A stretch of DNA of 10,427 bases from Deltaproteobacteria bacterium (lineage in GTDB: Bacteria > Desulfobacterota > DSM-4660 > Desulfatiglandales > Desulfatiglandaceae), in assembly GCA_019307645.1 (NCBI GenBank), contig JAFDJF010000027.1, positions 1-10,427 on the forward strand, read 5' to 3'. Position 1 is the stretch's first letter. Every line of letters begins with the position of its first letter. Shown one piece after another: positions 1-7,126 of this stretch. Under the pieces are notes generated by a model. It did not search any database and was not told the DNA's origin. It saw only the letters and a list, made by a program, of their open reading frames with translations. The position numbers were made by a program, and so were the translations under genes.

Positions 1-138
1 ATCTGTATCCCTCAGTACGAAGTTCGACTCCAACCGGCCTTTGAAATCAACTCGATAACATTGTCCATCGGTTGGAAAATACAACAAGCCTAAGGCTACC
101 CATAAAACTGCCACTATAATAAACACGTGTCTTTTCAT
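1..138 (-). CDS. 5' end of a secreted/outer-membrane protein, probably DUF1302 family (partial)
   Basis: This gene begins at an ATG at 138-136 on the minus strand and runs off the left edge of the window, giving exactly 46 codons without a stop. The start is fixed by a strong AGGAGG (146-151) seven bases upstream. Residues 1-4 are MKRH, followed by a hydrophobic run of about 17 residues (5-21), which is a typical Sec signal peptide. The mature protein then begins with a polar, beta-strand-like segment (FKGRLESNFVLRD, residues 32-44) of the sort that opens an outer-membrane barrel. A Cys at 27 is not in a proper lipobox. The gene lies 29 bp after the DUF1329 gene on the same strand. DUF1302 outer-membrane proteins are commonly found next to DUF1329 and MMPL genes, so DUF1302 is the favoured call. 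That family call rests mainly on context; the existence of the gene is well supported. Confidence 0.72.
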   Translation of the reverse strand, partial: MKRHVFIIVAVLWVALGLLYFPTDGQCYRVDFKGRLESNFVLRDTD

Positions 139-167
139 TGCTTTCCCTCCTTTCGGGTTTTAATGGA

Positions 168-1529
168 TTACCTGCTTAAGGTCTTCAGGTTCTGCGGGGT
201 ATGATTTCGCGGGTTAACGCGGGGTGTAACCCAGTTCATAAGGTTGCCATCCATATCCAGATTAGAGGCATGATCCGTTTTCACGTCAACGACACACATG
301 GGGCCGTCAATGGAAAAGAAATTCCTGCCGTCTAGAAATGTAGCCGGGCCGGTCGCCTGGACGATATACTTCCAAAATTCTCCGGCTTTGGTGTATTTCA
401 TATTAAAAGTACACGCCTCAGTCAGTTTATCGACACAAATCTCCATAAACCCGTAATTATAGTAAGGATCCTTCGGCACTGCTTTGAAAATATACGTTTC
501 CCTGGGTATCCATACCAAATTGGTGTATGCCCACGGCGCCCCGGTCCAGCCTTCCTTCATGTAGCCCATTGTAGTGCAATCAGTGGAGTTCCATTCATAT
601 GCCCCAATCTTATTCGTCTTTAATTTTCTGATTTCTTTTGCATCCTGGTACCATGTCGGCCTCAACATGATCTTTTTGTCGATGAATGACCAATCCATGG
701 ATTCAATATGTCCGTTGAACCCCCCGGCGTCATCCATGGTCTGGTCTGAGCCCATCTGCGGGTCTGACCGGTTGGCGCCGGACAGCCTCTTGACCCTCCT
801 GATGGCAGGCACATAGGCATACATTGAATCTGATCTCCCGTCCAGATGCCTGATATACAGTGTTGCTGTCCCATTAAGATCAGAGGGGAAAGTCGTAAGT
901 AAGCGCGTGGTGCTTAAGTATTTTCGAGGATTCGGGATTTCCCCGTCAGGTCTATTCCACCAATAATTCCTTGCAGTAACGAACCCCACGCTTCTTTCGA
1001 ATCCGCTTTTGCGACCGATCCATTTCAGATTTCCATCCGAAGGATATGTAATCCCTTCGTACGTGCCCTGTATGTAGACGCCCTGGTCCTTGTTATGCAT
1101 AACCTTGATCGGACCATCCGGGTCATTTTTGGCATCTATCTCCGGGAAGGGACGCCCCTCCACGTACATTGGAAATATTCCGGTGGCAAGATCTATAATT
1201 TCTTTATTGCTGCCCAATCCATACTTGCCCTTGTTTTTGGCGCTTAGTCCATAGTATGCTGCATCATAATCATGGTCGTATTCATATTCACCGATCTTCA
1301 GTATCCAATCACCGGTCTTGACCCCGTGTTCTAAAAAAGGTTCAGGTAACAACCCCTTGACCTTCTCCCAATTGGATGCAGTAACAACATCTCCGGGCTT
1401 AACCGGGATCTGGGCAAACATCTGTTCTTGCTTCTCTTTCCAGTCAGCCCCGGCCATCGCGTTTTGGGTTATGAAGATAAATAAACAGGACACCAGCAAA
1501 CAGAGCAGCATTAATTTCTTATTACTCAT
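168..1529 (-). CDS. DUF1329 family periplasmic protein
   Basis: A 453-aa exported protein with a signal peptide: MSNKK, a hydrophobic run at 6-21, and a likely cleavage site after AMA at about residue 26. Length and motifs fit full-length DUF1329 proteins. The most recognisable stretch is residues 237-267, where Y-VP-IRRVKRL is followed by the polar PQMGSDQTMDD segment, then W/F-rich beta strands (280-345) and a C-terminal part rich in aromatic residues. As I recall, the family has a LolA/LppX-like fold and no known enzymatic activity; a role in carrying or delivering a hydrophobic ligand across the periplasm is an inference. The ATG at 1529 has AGGAGG six bases upstream. The gene sits third in an operon, 63 bp after the MMPL transporter and 29 bp before the probable DUF1302 gene, the usual partners of this family. 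Family assignment is firm, function is not. Confidence 0.92.
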   Translation of the reverse strand: MSNKKLMLLCLLVSCLFIFITQNAMAGADWKEKQEQMFAQIPVKPGDVVTASNWEKVKGLLPEPFLEHGVKTGDWILKIGEYEYDHDYDAAYYGLSAKNKGKYGLGSNKEIIDLATGIFPMYVEGRPFPEIDAKNDPDGPIKVMHNKDQGVYIQGTYEGITYPSDGNLKWIGRKSGFERSVGFVTARNYWWNRPDGEIPNPRKYLSTTRLLTTFPSDLNGTATLYIRHLDGRSDSMYAYVPAIRRVKRLSGANRSDPQMGSDQTMDDAGGFNGHIESMDWSFIDKKIMLRPTWYQDAKEIRKLKTNKIGAYEWNSTDCTTMGYMKEGWTGAPWAYTNLVWIPRETYIFKAVPKDPYYNYGFMEICVDKLTEACTFNMKYTKAGEFWKYIVQATGPATFLDGRNFFSIDGPMCVVDVKTDHASNLDMDGNLMNWVTPRVNPRNHTPQNLKTLSR

Positions 1530-1578
1530 TTCTTCCTCCTTTTTGTTCTTGGGTTAGAAATTTTGACATTGCCGCCAT
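1522..1578 (-). other. Possible 18-codon leader ORF overlapping the DUF1329 start
   Basis: In the 63-bp gap between the MMPL stop and the DUF1329 start, an ATG at 1578-1576 opens 18 codons (MAAMSKFLTQEQKGGRNE) whose TAA stop lies at 1524-1522, just inside the DUF1329 coding region. A GGAGGAG sequence lies upstream, directly against the MMPL stop codon. Such an arrangement could couple translation of DUF1329 to the upstream gene. It may equally be chance, since the ORF simply spans the DUF1329 Shine-Dalgarno. A 9-codon alternative in another frame starts five bases upstream, at 1583. Confidence 0.15.
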
Positions 1579-1592
1579 TTCATTTACTCCTC

Positions 1593-3995
1593 CTAAGCTA
1601 TCACCTCCTTTCCTTTTCGGCCCATCACAAAATTGGGTCTTAAGATCCCCGTCAATGCAGGGATGAATACCAGAGCACTGATGCAGTTAAACCACAAAAG
1701 GCTGCCGATCAGCAGGCCCATCTCCGCCTGGAATTTTACGGCCGAAAGCAACCAGAAACTGACGCCAACCGATAAGTTAAAGGCCGTAAACAGGATCACC
1801 TTCCCGGTGGTGGAAAGCGCCACAAATCTGGCCAGGTCAAAATCACCGCCATCCTCGGTCTCCTCTTTCAACCGGCTCAAAAGATATATGCCGTAATCAA
1901 TGCCCAGGCCCACCCCAATGGCTGCCACAGGCAGTGAGTTGATATTAAGATCAATCTTCAGCAACAACATCAACAGCTCGGATAACACCTGGGCTGCCAA
2001 AAGCGGGATGATTAGAATGATTGCAGCCTTCAGCGAACGGTAGGCAAACAGGCACAGGAAAAACGTGGATAAAAATATAGCAATTAAAATAGCCCAGTAG
2101 GACCATTCCACTTCTTCATTGACCGCGGCCAGGATCCCCAGAATCCCGCCGGCCAGTTTTACCTCGACCTTCGATTCCTTATCTGCTTCAAGATCCGCTG
2201 CAAATTCTTTGACCTTGGAAATGGCGTTTTTGATCGAGGCATTGTTGTAGTCCCGTAAAAACGCGGTCACATTGGAATGCCGGTAATCCGGCATGCTCAC
2301 ATATTGATCCATCTCTCCCGGAGCCATGTTGGATGACAGCATAAAGAAGATCTGACCCAAATGGGCCGGCACCACAGGCACCATCTCCCACCGGGGGCTG
2401 CCTTCATGGTACATCCTGTAAATGCTCTGCACCATGTTCGTCAGGCTCATGGTGCCTCCCACACCGTCGATGTTCCGTTCCATATAGATCCCCAGTTTTT
2501 CCATCAGGCCCAGGGTAGACTTGTCTTTTATGGCGTTTTCCTCACTGCCCTTGAGAACCACAATAAACCGGGATGCCCCGACAAAATCCTTATTCATCTT
2601 TTTCCTTGCCAAATTATACGGGTGATCCGGATACAGTATGGCAGCCCCGGCACTTGAATCTCCCACCGTTAAATAGGTGGTGGTCAAATAGCCTCCGCCA
2701 AGTATCAGGACAATAATCACGGCCAACACGCCCCATTTGGCCCTGGGTCCGGATAGATTGTACAGAAAACGAATGAGCAGACCATAGGCGTCCTTTTTGG
2801 CAGTTTCAGGAGAGATGTCTTTGTGTATCTCAAGGTCGGCCTTCCTGATCTTAGGCCCTTTCAAAAAGGACAGGACAAGCGGATTTATGAGCACGACAGA
2901 GACATAGATGCTGATAATCCAGAAACTGGAGAAAAAGGCCAGTTTCTGCATCAAGGGAATCGTGGCAATGGCAACACACAGAATTCCCAGGCCATCCGTC
3001 ACAATGGCCAGGGTCGCCGGCGGATAGAGTGCAGAATAGGATCTTAAGATTGCCTGCTGAACATCCCGGGTTACGGCATATTCCTGCTGGTAGCGCTCCA
3101 TACACTGGCAGGAATGGGACAGGGCCCGGGATGACAATAGAAGGGGCACAACAAACAGCAGGGGGTCAAGGTTGAAACCCATAAATGAGGCAAAGCCAAG
3201 CCCCCAGATGATACTGACCAACATGGATAAGCTGGGAATGAGTAACCCCCTTGCGGTTCGAAAATAGAGGATCAGCAGGATAAATTTGGCAAGTATGTTT
3301 ATGCCAAGTATAAACCATATTTCCGTCAGATAGTGGGCAACCCAGGAATAAAGCATGGGGTAACCCGCAGCGTAGACTTTGTGCTTCTCGTCCTCAACCG
3401 AGGCGGCCAGTTTTTGTATATCCTTAAACAAATTGCCCAGATCAAGCCCCTCTTCCCAGAAACCGGCATATAACACGGCGGATTTGTCATCCAGAGAAAT
3501 ATAGAACCCCCTGACACCTTCCGTAGAATAGACTTGTTTCCTGAACCTCTCCGCCTCCTGGGCCTTCTGCGGAACACGCGGATGCATCAGTGGGACAATG
3601 GCGATCCCCTGGCTGATGCGAATCTGTTTTACCTTGGGGTGGGCGATGGAGGTCACCTGGTCCGGATTGCACCCTTTGACCATCAATATCCCCCGGGTCA
3701 GTTGGTCCACTTTGCTCAGGGTTTCGGGATTGTAAATGTCCTGTCCGTCCGTTCTTTCTATAATAATTGACAGGACATTGGCAGAACCGAACATTTTTCG
3801 GAATTCTTTATACAGTTGTATGTATGGGTGCTTTTGAGGGTAGAGTTCGAAAAAGTCCGTTTTGATTGTCAGGTCCTGATATATCTTGATGAAGAAGACA
3901 ATCGTGATAATACTCAGGATCACAAGGATAGGGTAACGGAATCTCAGTTGTGCCCTTACCAGATTAACCCAGAAATCACTTACTTTTTCCTTCAC
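1593..3995 (-). CDS. RND superfamily MMPL/HAE3-type transporter
   Basis: An 800-aa inner-membrane transporter with the duplicated RND layout. TM1 is at about 20-38, followed by a periplasmic domain (39-222) and a cluster of TM segments at about 226-244, 249-270, 277-288, 328-347 and 354-378. A second TM (421-441) leads into a second periplasmic domain (442-630) and TM segments at about 633-651, 656-678, 688-706, 730-751 and 757-784. Residues 690-708 (AAIGVGLGIDYGIYLLSRL) are the hallmark MMPL motif, with an acidic D700 in the membrane expected to relay protons. The matching segment of the first half (285-301, LLLSSRALSHSCQCMER) has a serine/histidine version, typical of HAE3-like exporters and not of drug-efflux AcrB types. 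The start is GTG. No membrane-fusion protein or TolC gene is adjacent; instead it is flanked by YCF48-like and DUF1329 genes, suggesting transport of a lipid-like or hydrophobic compound. Substrate and direction are unknown. Confidence 0.95.
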   Translation of the reverse strand: MKEKVSDFWVNLVRAQLRFRYPILVILSIITIVFFIKIYQDLTIKTDFFELYPQKHPYIQLYKEFRKMFGSANVLSIIIERTDGQDIYNPETLSKVDQLTRGILMVKGCNPDQVTSIAHPKVKQIRISQGIAIVPLMHPRVPQKAQEAERFRKQVYSTEGVRGFYISLDDKSAVLYAGFWEEGLDLGNLFKDIQKLAASVEDEKHKVYAAGYPMLYSWVAHYLTEIWFILGINILAKFILLILYFRTARGLLIPSLSMLVSIIWGLGFASFMGFNLDPLLFVVPLLLSSRALSHSCQCMERYQQEYAVTRDVQQAILRSYSALYPPATLAIVTDGLGILCVAIATIPLMQKLAFFSSFWIISIYVSVVLINPLVLSFLKGPKIRKADLEIHKDISPETAKKDAYGLLIRFLYNLSGPRAKWGVLAVIIVLILGGGYLTTTYLTVGDSSAGAAILYPDHPYNLARKKMNKDFVGASRFIVVLKGSEENAIKDKSTLGLMEKLGIYMERNIDGVGGTMSLTNMVQSIYRMYHEGSPRWEMVPVVPAHLGQIFFMLSSNMAPGEMDQYVSMPDYRHSNVTAFLRDYNNASIKNAISKVKEFAADLEADKESKVEVKLAGGILGILAAVNEEVEWSYWAILIAIFLSTFFLCLFAYRSLKAAIILIIPLLAAQVLSELLMLLLKIDLNINSLPVAAIGVGLGIDYGIYLLSRLKEETEDGGDFDLARFVALSTTGKVILFTAFNLSVGVSFWLLSAVKFQAEMGLLIGSLLWFNCISALVFIPALTGILRPNFVMGRKGKEVIA

Positions 3996-4002
3996 TGTAT
4001 CA

Positions 4003-4009
4003 CTCCTTT
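4003..4009 (-). promoter_or_regulatory. Ribosome binding site fixing the GTG start of the MMPL gene
   Basis: On the minus strand AAAGGAG lies seven bases before the GTG at 3995-3993. No ATG lies close to this site, so GTG is the best start and gives MKEKVSDFW as the amino terminus. Confidence 0.8.
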
Positions 4010-4081
4010 TTTGCCCTTGGTTTTGCGTAACTGTTTTTCCAGGCTCTCTTTCGCCAACCCGGGGAGCTCACCTGTCTGCAG

Positions 4082-5071
4082 CTACTCATACTTGGAGCCG
4101 ATAACGGCTGAATCCTCTATAATCAGGGCGCTACCGTGCGCCCCAAGGACCATATATTTATTTTCCCCCAGAACGGTAACGCTTCTAAGCCAGTACTGTC
4201 TGACCAGATCCGGGGGATTTATCTTTGTCCAGTTCACCCCGCCGTCTCTTGTTTCGTAAATTTCCGCGGCATCGCCCACAATGAGTCCCTTGCCGTCTTC
4301 CAGCATCACATTGTACAGGGATTCTTTGGCTATAAATTTATGTTCCCAGCTATTGCCGCCATCAGAGGTGTGATAAACCGCCCCTTCCACGCCCACGGCG
4401 ACACCGTTGCCTTTTTTATCAAAGGATATACCGAAGAATGTGTAAAACTCCCCGGATTCCCGCTTATCCCAGGTCTTGCCCCCGTCAACCGTGTGAAAGA
4501 CAGCGCCGGTCTCCGCTGCCATCCATCCTTCCTTTTCGCTCACAAACTCGATGCCGTACAACAGAATATCTTCCTCGAGTGACACATCAATCCAGGTTTC
4601 CCCCCCATTTTCCGTGAGGATGATCTTGCCCCAATCACCTGCCGCAATGCCGTGATTCCGATCCACAAATTCAACGCACAGCATATGGTTTTCAAGAGGC
4701 GATTTTTGCATGGTCCATGTCTCGCCGCCGTCACGGGTAGAGACAATTGTGCCCATCTGCCCCACTGCCCAGCCGGTATCTTTATCAACAAATGAAATAC
4801 CATACAGGGACTCGTACGTATGGGTCTGCTGCTCCTGCCAGGTAATCCCCCCGTCGTTGGTCCGGTACATGATCCCGCCCTTACCGCAAATCCACCCGGT
4901 CGAACGATCAATAAAATCACTGTCGTAGATGCTGGCAAACAGTTCGGTATATTTTAGTGCCTGTCCGGATTCTCCGGCAAAACAGGGACTCAAAAACAAA
5001 GCACCGGTTGCCAAAAGCATAAATGGAACAATCAAGGCAGCAACAAATAGATTCTTTTTCAACATTAACAT
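4082..5071 (-). CDS. Secreted YCF48/BNR-repeat beta-propeller protein
   Basis: A 329-aa exported protein with a signal peptide: a Lys pair at residues 5-6, a hydrophobic stretch to about 28, and likely cleavage after CFA at about residue 32. The mature part is built of repeats of about 41 residues, each with a G-W/I-x-x-G turn, a beta strand and a DGG-x-(T/S)W or NGG-x-TW signature. DGG/NGG signatures occur at 73-75, 114-116, 155-157, 196-198, 237-239 and 276-278, and a degenerate last repeat follows. This is the YCF48/photosystem-II-assembly-factor-like propeller family (HCF136 in plants), which in non-photosynthetic bacteria often accompanies RND/DUF1329/DUF1302 genes. A scaffold or assembly role is an inference. 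A GGAG lies only three bases from the first ATG (5071) and nine from the third codon ATG (5065), so either may be used. It is the first gene of the operon, 86 bp before the MMPL gene. Confidence 0.92.
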   Translation of the reverse strand: MLMLKKNLFVAALIVPFMLLATGALFLSPCFAGESGQALKYTELFASIYDSDFIDRSTGWICGKGGIMYRTNDGGITWQEQQTHTYESLYGISFVDKDTGWAVGQMGTIVSTRDGGETWTMQKSPLENHMLCVEFVDRNHGIAAGDWGKIILTENGGETWIDVSLEEDILLYGIEFVSEKEGWMAAETGAVFHTVDGGKTWDKRESGEFYTFFGISFDKKGNGVAVGVEGAVYHTSDGGNSWEHKFIAKESLYNVMLEDGKGLIVGDAAEIYETRDGGVNWTKINPPDLVRQYWLRSVTVLGENKYMVLGAHGSALIIEDSAVIGSKYE

Positions 5072-5210
5072 TTTCTCCTTTCAAACAGATCAACGCCTTA
5101 GGGTTCGTGCAGTTTAATGTGCACCCGCCGCGTACTCTTTTACAACGGCGTTATGCCATACACAAAGAGATCGTATTTAAAGATGTGATAAAAAAGGGTT
5201 CCGTTACTTA

Positions 5211-5351
5211 GTGCCCGAACGAAAACTGTCTTTTTCGCCAATATCTGTGTCAGATAAAAATTTTAATCCTCAAAATACTGGATGTATTCCTGCGGTTAAA
5301 ATTTTGATCTTCCTTGATCTTGACGAAAAATCCTAGTTTTCGTTCAGACAC
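5211..5351. mobile_element. MITE-like 141-bp palindromic element with candidate target duplication
   Basis: The two halves are imperfect inverted repeats of each other around base 5281. Terminal arms GTGCCCGAACGAAAACT (5211-5227) and AGTTTTCGTTCAGACAC (5335-5351) match at 15 of 17 positions. Inner matches are TTTTTCG/CGAAAAA (5231-5237, 5324-5330), AAAATTTTAA/TTAAAATTTT (5257-5266, 5296-5305) and AATAC/GTATT (5274-5278, 5284-5288), leaving a 5-base apex. The hexamer TACTTA occurs immediately on both sides (5205-5210 and 5352-5357), as a target-site duplication would. There is no transposase coding capacity, so if mobile it must be moved in trans. It could alternatively act as a transcribed hairpin or bidirectional transcription barrier between the two divergent operons. 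Confidence 0.65.
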
Positions 5352-5466
5352 TACTTAAACCTGAGTATCGGTTTCTTGAAGGGATTACACCGAAATCTGA
5401 TACCGGATACCGGCTGGAAATGCGGTAATGCTTTCCAGACCCGCATCATGGGTTCGAGCAACTTCG

Positions 5467-5481
5467 AACTTGATTCAAGTT
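5467..5481. promoter_or_regulatory. Perfect 15-bp palindrome, possible operator
   Basis: AACTTGA-T-TCAAGTT is a perfect 7+1+7 inverted repeat in AT-rich DNA. Its size and symmetry suit a dimeric helix-turn-helix regulator, but no regulator gene is in view and it lies about 415 bp from the nearest start codon. Confidence 0.25.
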
Positions 5482-5510
5482 TATTTTAGATAACCGGATC
5501 CCATTCCAAA

Positions 5511-5533
5511 ATCAATACTCGAATACTATTGAT
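5511..5533. promoter_or_regulatory. Inverted repeat ATCAATA-N9-TATTGAT, possible operator
   Basis: Two perfect 7-bp arms are separated by nine bases, so the arm centres are about 16 bp apart. The hexamer AATACT also occurs twice here (5514-5519 and 5522-5527), followed by a related GATACT. A regulator-binding role is possible but nothing confirms it. Confidence 0.22.
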
Positions 5534-5796
5534 ACTATATGGAGATTAATTGGGTATTGTTCTCCAGTTTTTCGCTCTGTAAATTTTTTTTGATAAAAGT
5601 GTTAACTATGTCTGAGGCGGGACTGAAATATTTTCAAAATCAGAAAACTGATCACCATTCACCTTGGATATGCAATATCCTCAACATACTTATCCGGAAT
5701 GCTTTAACGAGCTATCCCATTGGAATCACGAAAAAATGCTGCTTTCCAAAGGTCATAGTCGTTATACATAACACAAAAATATATGATAATCAATAC

Positions 5797-5825
5797 TTGA
5801 CATGATAATTTTCTTGTATTTGAAT
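5797..5825 (+). promoter_or_regulatory. Candidate sigma-70 promoter for the CoA-transferase operon
   Basis: A perfect TTGACA (5797-5802) is followed after 17 bp by TTGAAT (5820-5825), which matches four of six bases of the -10 consensus. It lies about 70 bp upstream of the first CoA-transferase start. The octamer ATGATAAT occurs at 5783-5790 and again at 5802-5809, flanking the -35 box with a 19-bp period, which could be a regulator site. Confidence 0.35.
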
Positions 5826-5895
5826 AAAAATGAACATTCTCTAACGTATGGTATAAAGAACCGGTTAACAATATAATCTCACATGAGGCACAATC

Positions 5896-7113
5896 ATGAC
5901 AAAAGAACTGGAGGGCGCGCTAAGCGGATACCGCATCCTGGACCTGACAGACAGCCGGGGAACTTTTTGCGGCAGGCTGCTGGGGGATCTGGGTGCAGCG
6001 GTAATTAAAATCGAAAAACCCGAGGGCGGCAAAGCACGGAGCATTCCGCCTTTTGCCGGGGATGACCCTCATCCTGAAAAGAGCCTCTTTTTTCTCTACC
6101 GGAATGCCGGCAAAAAAGGGATCACCTTGAATCTGGAAACCCGCGACGGCCGGGCGATCTTCAGAAAACTGGTTGAAAAGGCGGACGTTGTGATCGAATC
6201 AAACCGGCCCGGAACCATGAAGGAACTGGGACTGGATTATTCAGCGCTGAAGCAGATCAATCCCGGCCTGATCATGGCAAGTATCACAGATTTCGGCCAG
6301 GACGGACCGTACAGGAACTGGAAGAGTTCCGACCTTGTTGATATGGCCATGAGTACGGCCATGATCACGTCAGGCTTCCCCGAAGGGAAACCCACGGCCA
6401 TGCCGGGGGCGGCCGGGGACGATTCCTGTTCACTATATACCGCCACCTCCATCGTCACTGCGCTGTTTTTCAGGGGCGCCACCGGAAGCGGCCAGTATAT
6501 AGACGCCTCAACCCACGAGACCGCCCGTCTCGGGATTTACCCCTGGGGACTTGTCATGTGGCATTCCAACGTGGAGCCTGACAAACCGCTTCCTCCTCCT
6601 GAAGGCAGGATGGGCACCATGATTTATCCGATTTTTCCCTGCAAGGACGGATATGTCCGGGTTGTTGCCTTAACGCCCGGACAGTGGGCTGGCCTCCTTC
6701 GCGTTATCGGCGAGCCGGAAGTACTTTGCACCGATGAATGGAAGGAGTTTTACTACAGAATTGGCAATGCAGATGCCCTGTATGCCCTAATGCTCGGGTT
6801 TACCACTGAGTTTACAATGCTCGAGTTGGCTGAAATGGGACACAGGGAAGGTGTGCCCATTGCGCCGATCTTTGATATCCAAGGCTTCAACAACAGCCCT
6901 CAGACCAAAGCCAGAGGATTTCTCACCGAGGTCGATCATCCCGTTGTAGGCAAATTCAAATGCCCCGGCCCCCCGTATAACTGGTCGGAAACATCCTGCA
7001 AAATCCGCTCTGCTGCACCGTGCCTGGGCCAGCATAACAAGGAAATCTACTGTGACGAACTGGGATACTCAACCTTAGAACTTTCCGCCTTTAAACGGGC
7101 CGGCATCATATAG
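5896..7113 (+). CDS. CaiB/BaiF (family III) CoA-transferase, first of a pair
   Basis: A 405-aa cytoplasmic enzyme predicted to move CoA between carboxylic acids. The N-terminal Rossmann-like part opens with L-x-G-Y-R-I-L-D-L (9-17), continues with the family signature GRLLGDLGAAVIKIEKPEGG (26-45), the N-x-GKKGITLNL segment (70-80) and V-I-E-S-N-R-P-G-T (99-107). The G-D at 174-175 precedes the helix that leads to TG-x-GQYID (about 197-205); D175 is the best candidate for the catalytic Asp that forms the acyl-anhydride intermediate, with D176 next to it. The C-terminal half closes with the GVPIAPIFDI segment and the usual LGQHNKEI near the end. GAGG lies seven bases before the ATG. The next gene starts 13 bp downstream and encodes a paralogue. 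The FCGRLLGDLGA motif reminds me of BbsE of benzylsuccinate CoA-transferase. The family is certain; the substrate is not. Confidence 0.95.
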   Translation: MTKELEGALSGYRILDLTDSRGTFCGRLLGDLGAAVIKIEKPEGGKARSIPPFAGDDPHPEKSLFFLYRNAGKKGITLNLETRDGRAIFRKLVEKADVVIESNRPGTMKELGLDYSALKQINPGLIMASITDFGQDGPYRNWKSSDLVDMAMSTAMITSGFPEGKPTAMPGAAGDDSCSLYTATSIVTALFFRGATGSGQYIDASTHETARLGIYPWGLVMWHSNVEPDKPLPPPEGRMGTMIYPIFPCKDGYVRVVALTPGQWAGLLRVIGEPEVLCTDEWKEFYYRIGNADALYALMLGFTTEFTMLELAEMGHREGVPIAPIFDIQGFNNSPQTKARGFLTEVDHPVVGKFKCPGPPYNWSETSCKIRSAAPCLGQHNKEIYCDELGYSTLELSAFKRAGII

Positions 7114-7126
7114 GAAGGAGACAAAT

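Larger units (their letters stand above)
5072..5895. other. Divergent intergenic region, AT-rich, no convincing gene
   Basis: This 824-bp stretch separates the leftward YCF48/MMPL/DUF1329 operon from the rightward CoA-transferase operon. It contains a 141-bp palindromic element, two short perfect palindromes, a small stem (CTGGAAA 5414-5420 with TTTCCAG 5432-5438), a double ATACCGG (5400-5413) and a candidate promoter near the right end. I found no good sigma-70 or sigma-54 promoter for the leftward operon between the element and 5071. A 5-bp inverted repeat GTGCA/TGCAC (5107-5111, 5120-5124) is the only structure there of note. Confidence 0.7.

Noticed and set aside
1..138. Cys27 of the left-edge protein as a lipoprotein lipobox
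   Set aside because: The residues before it (T-D-G-Q) do not match the L-(A/S/T)-(G/A)-C pattern.
5141..5158. Minus-strand TGGCATAACGCCGTTGTA as a sigma-54 promoter for the leftward operon
   Set aside because: The distance between the GG and TTG elements is two bases too long for a -24/-12 promoter and the -12 GC is absent.
5539..5805. 88-codon plus-strand ORF in the divergent intergenic region
   Set aside because: No convincing Shine-Dalgarno, AT-rich composition unlike the neighbouring genes, no recognisable motif, and its end overlaps the candidate promoter of the CoA-transferase operon.
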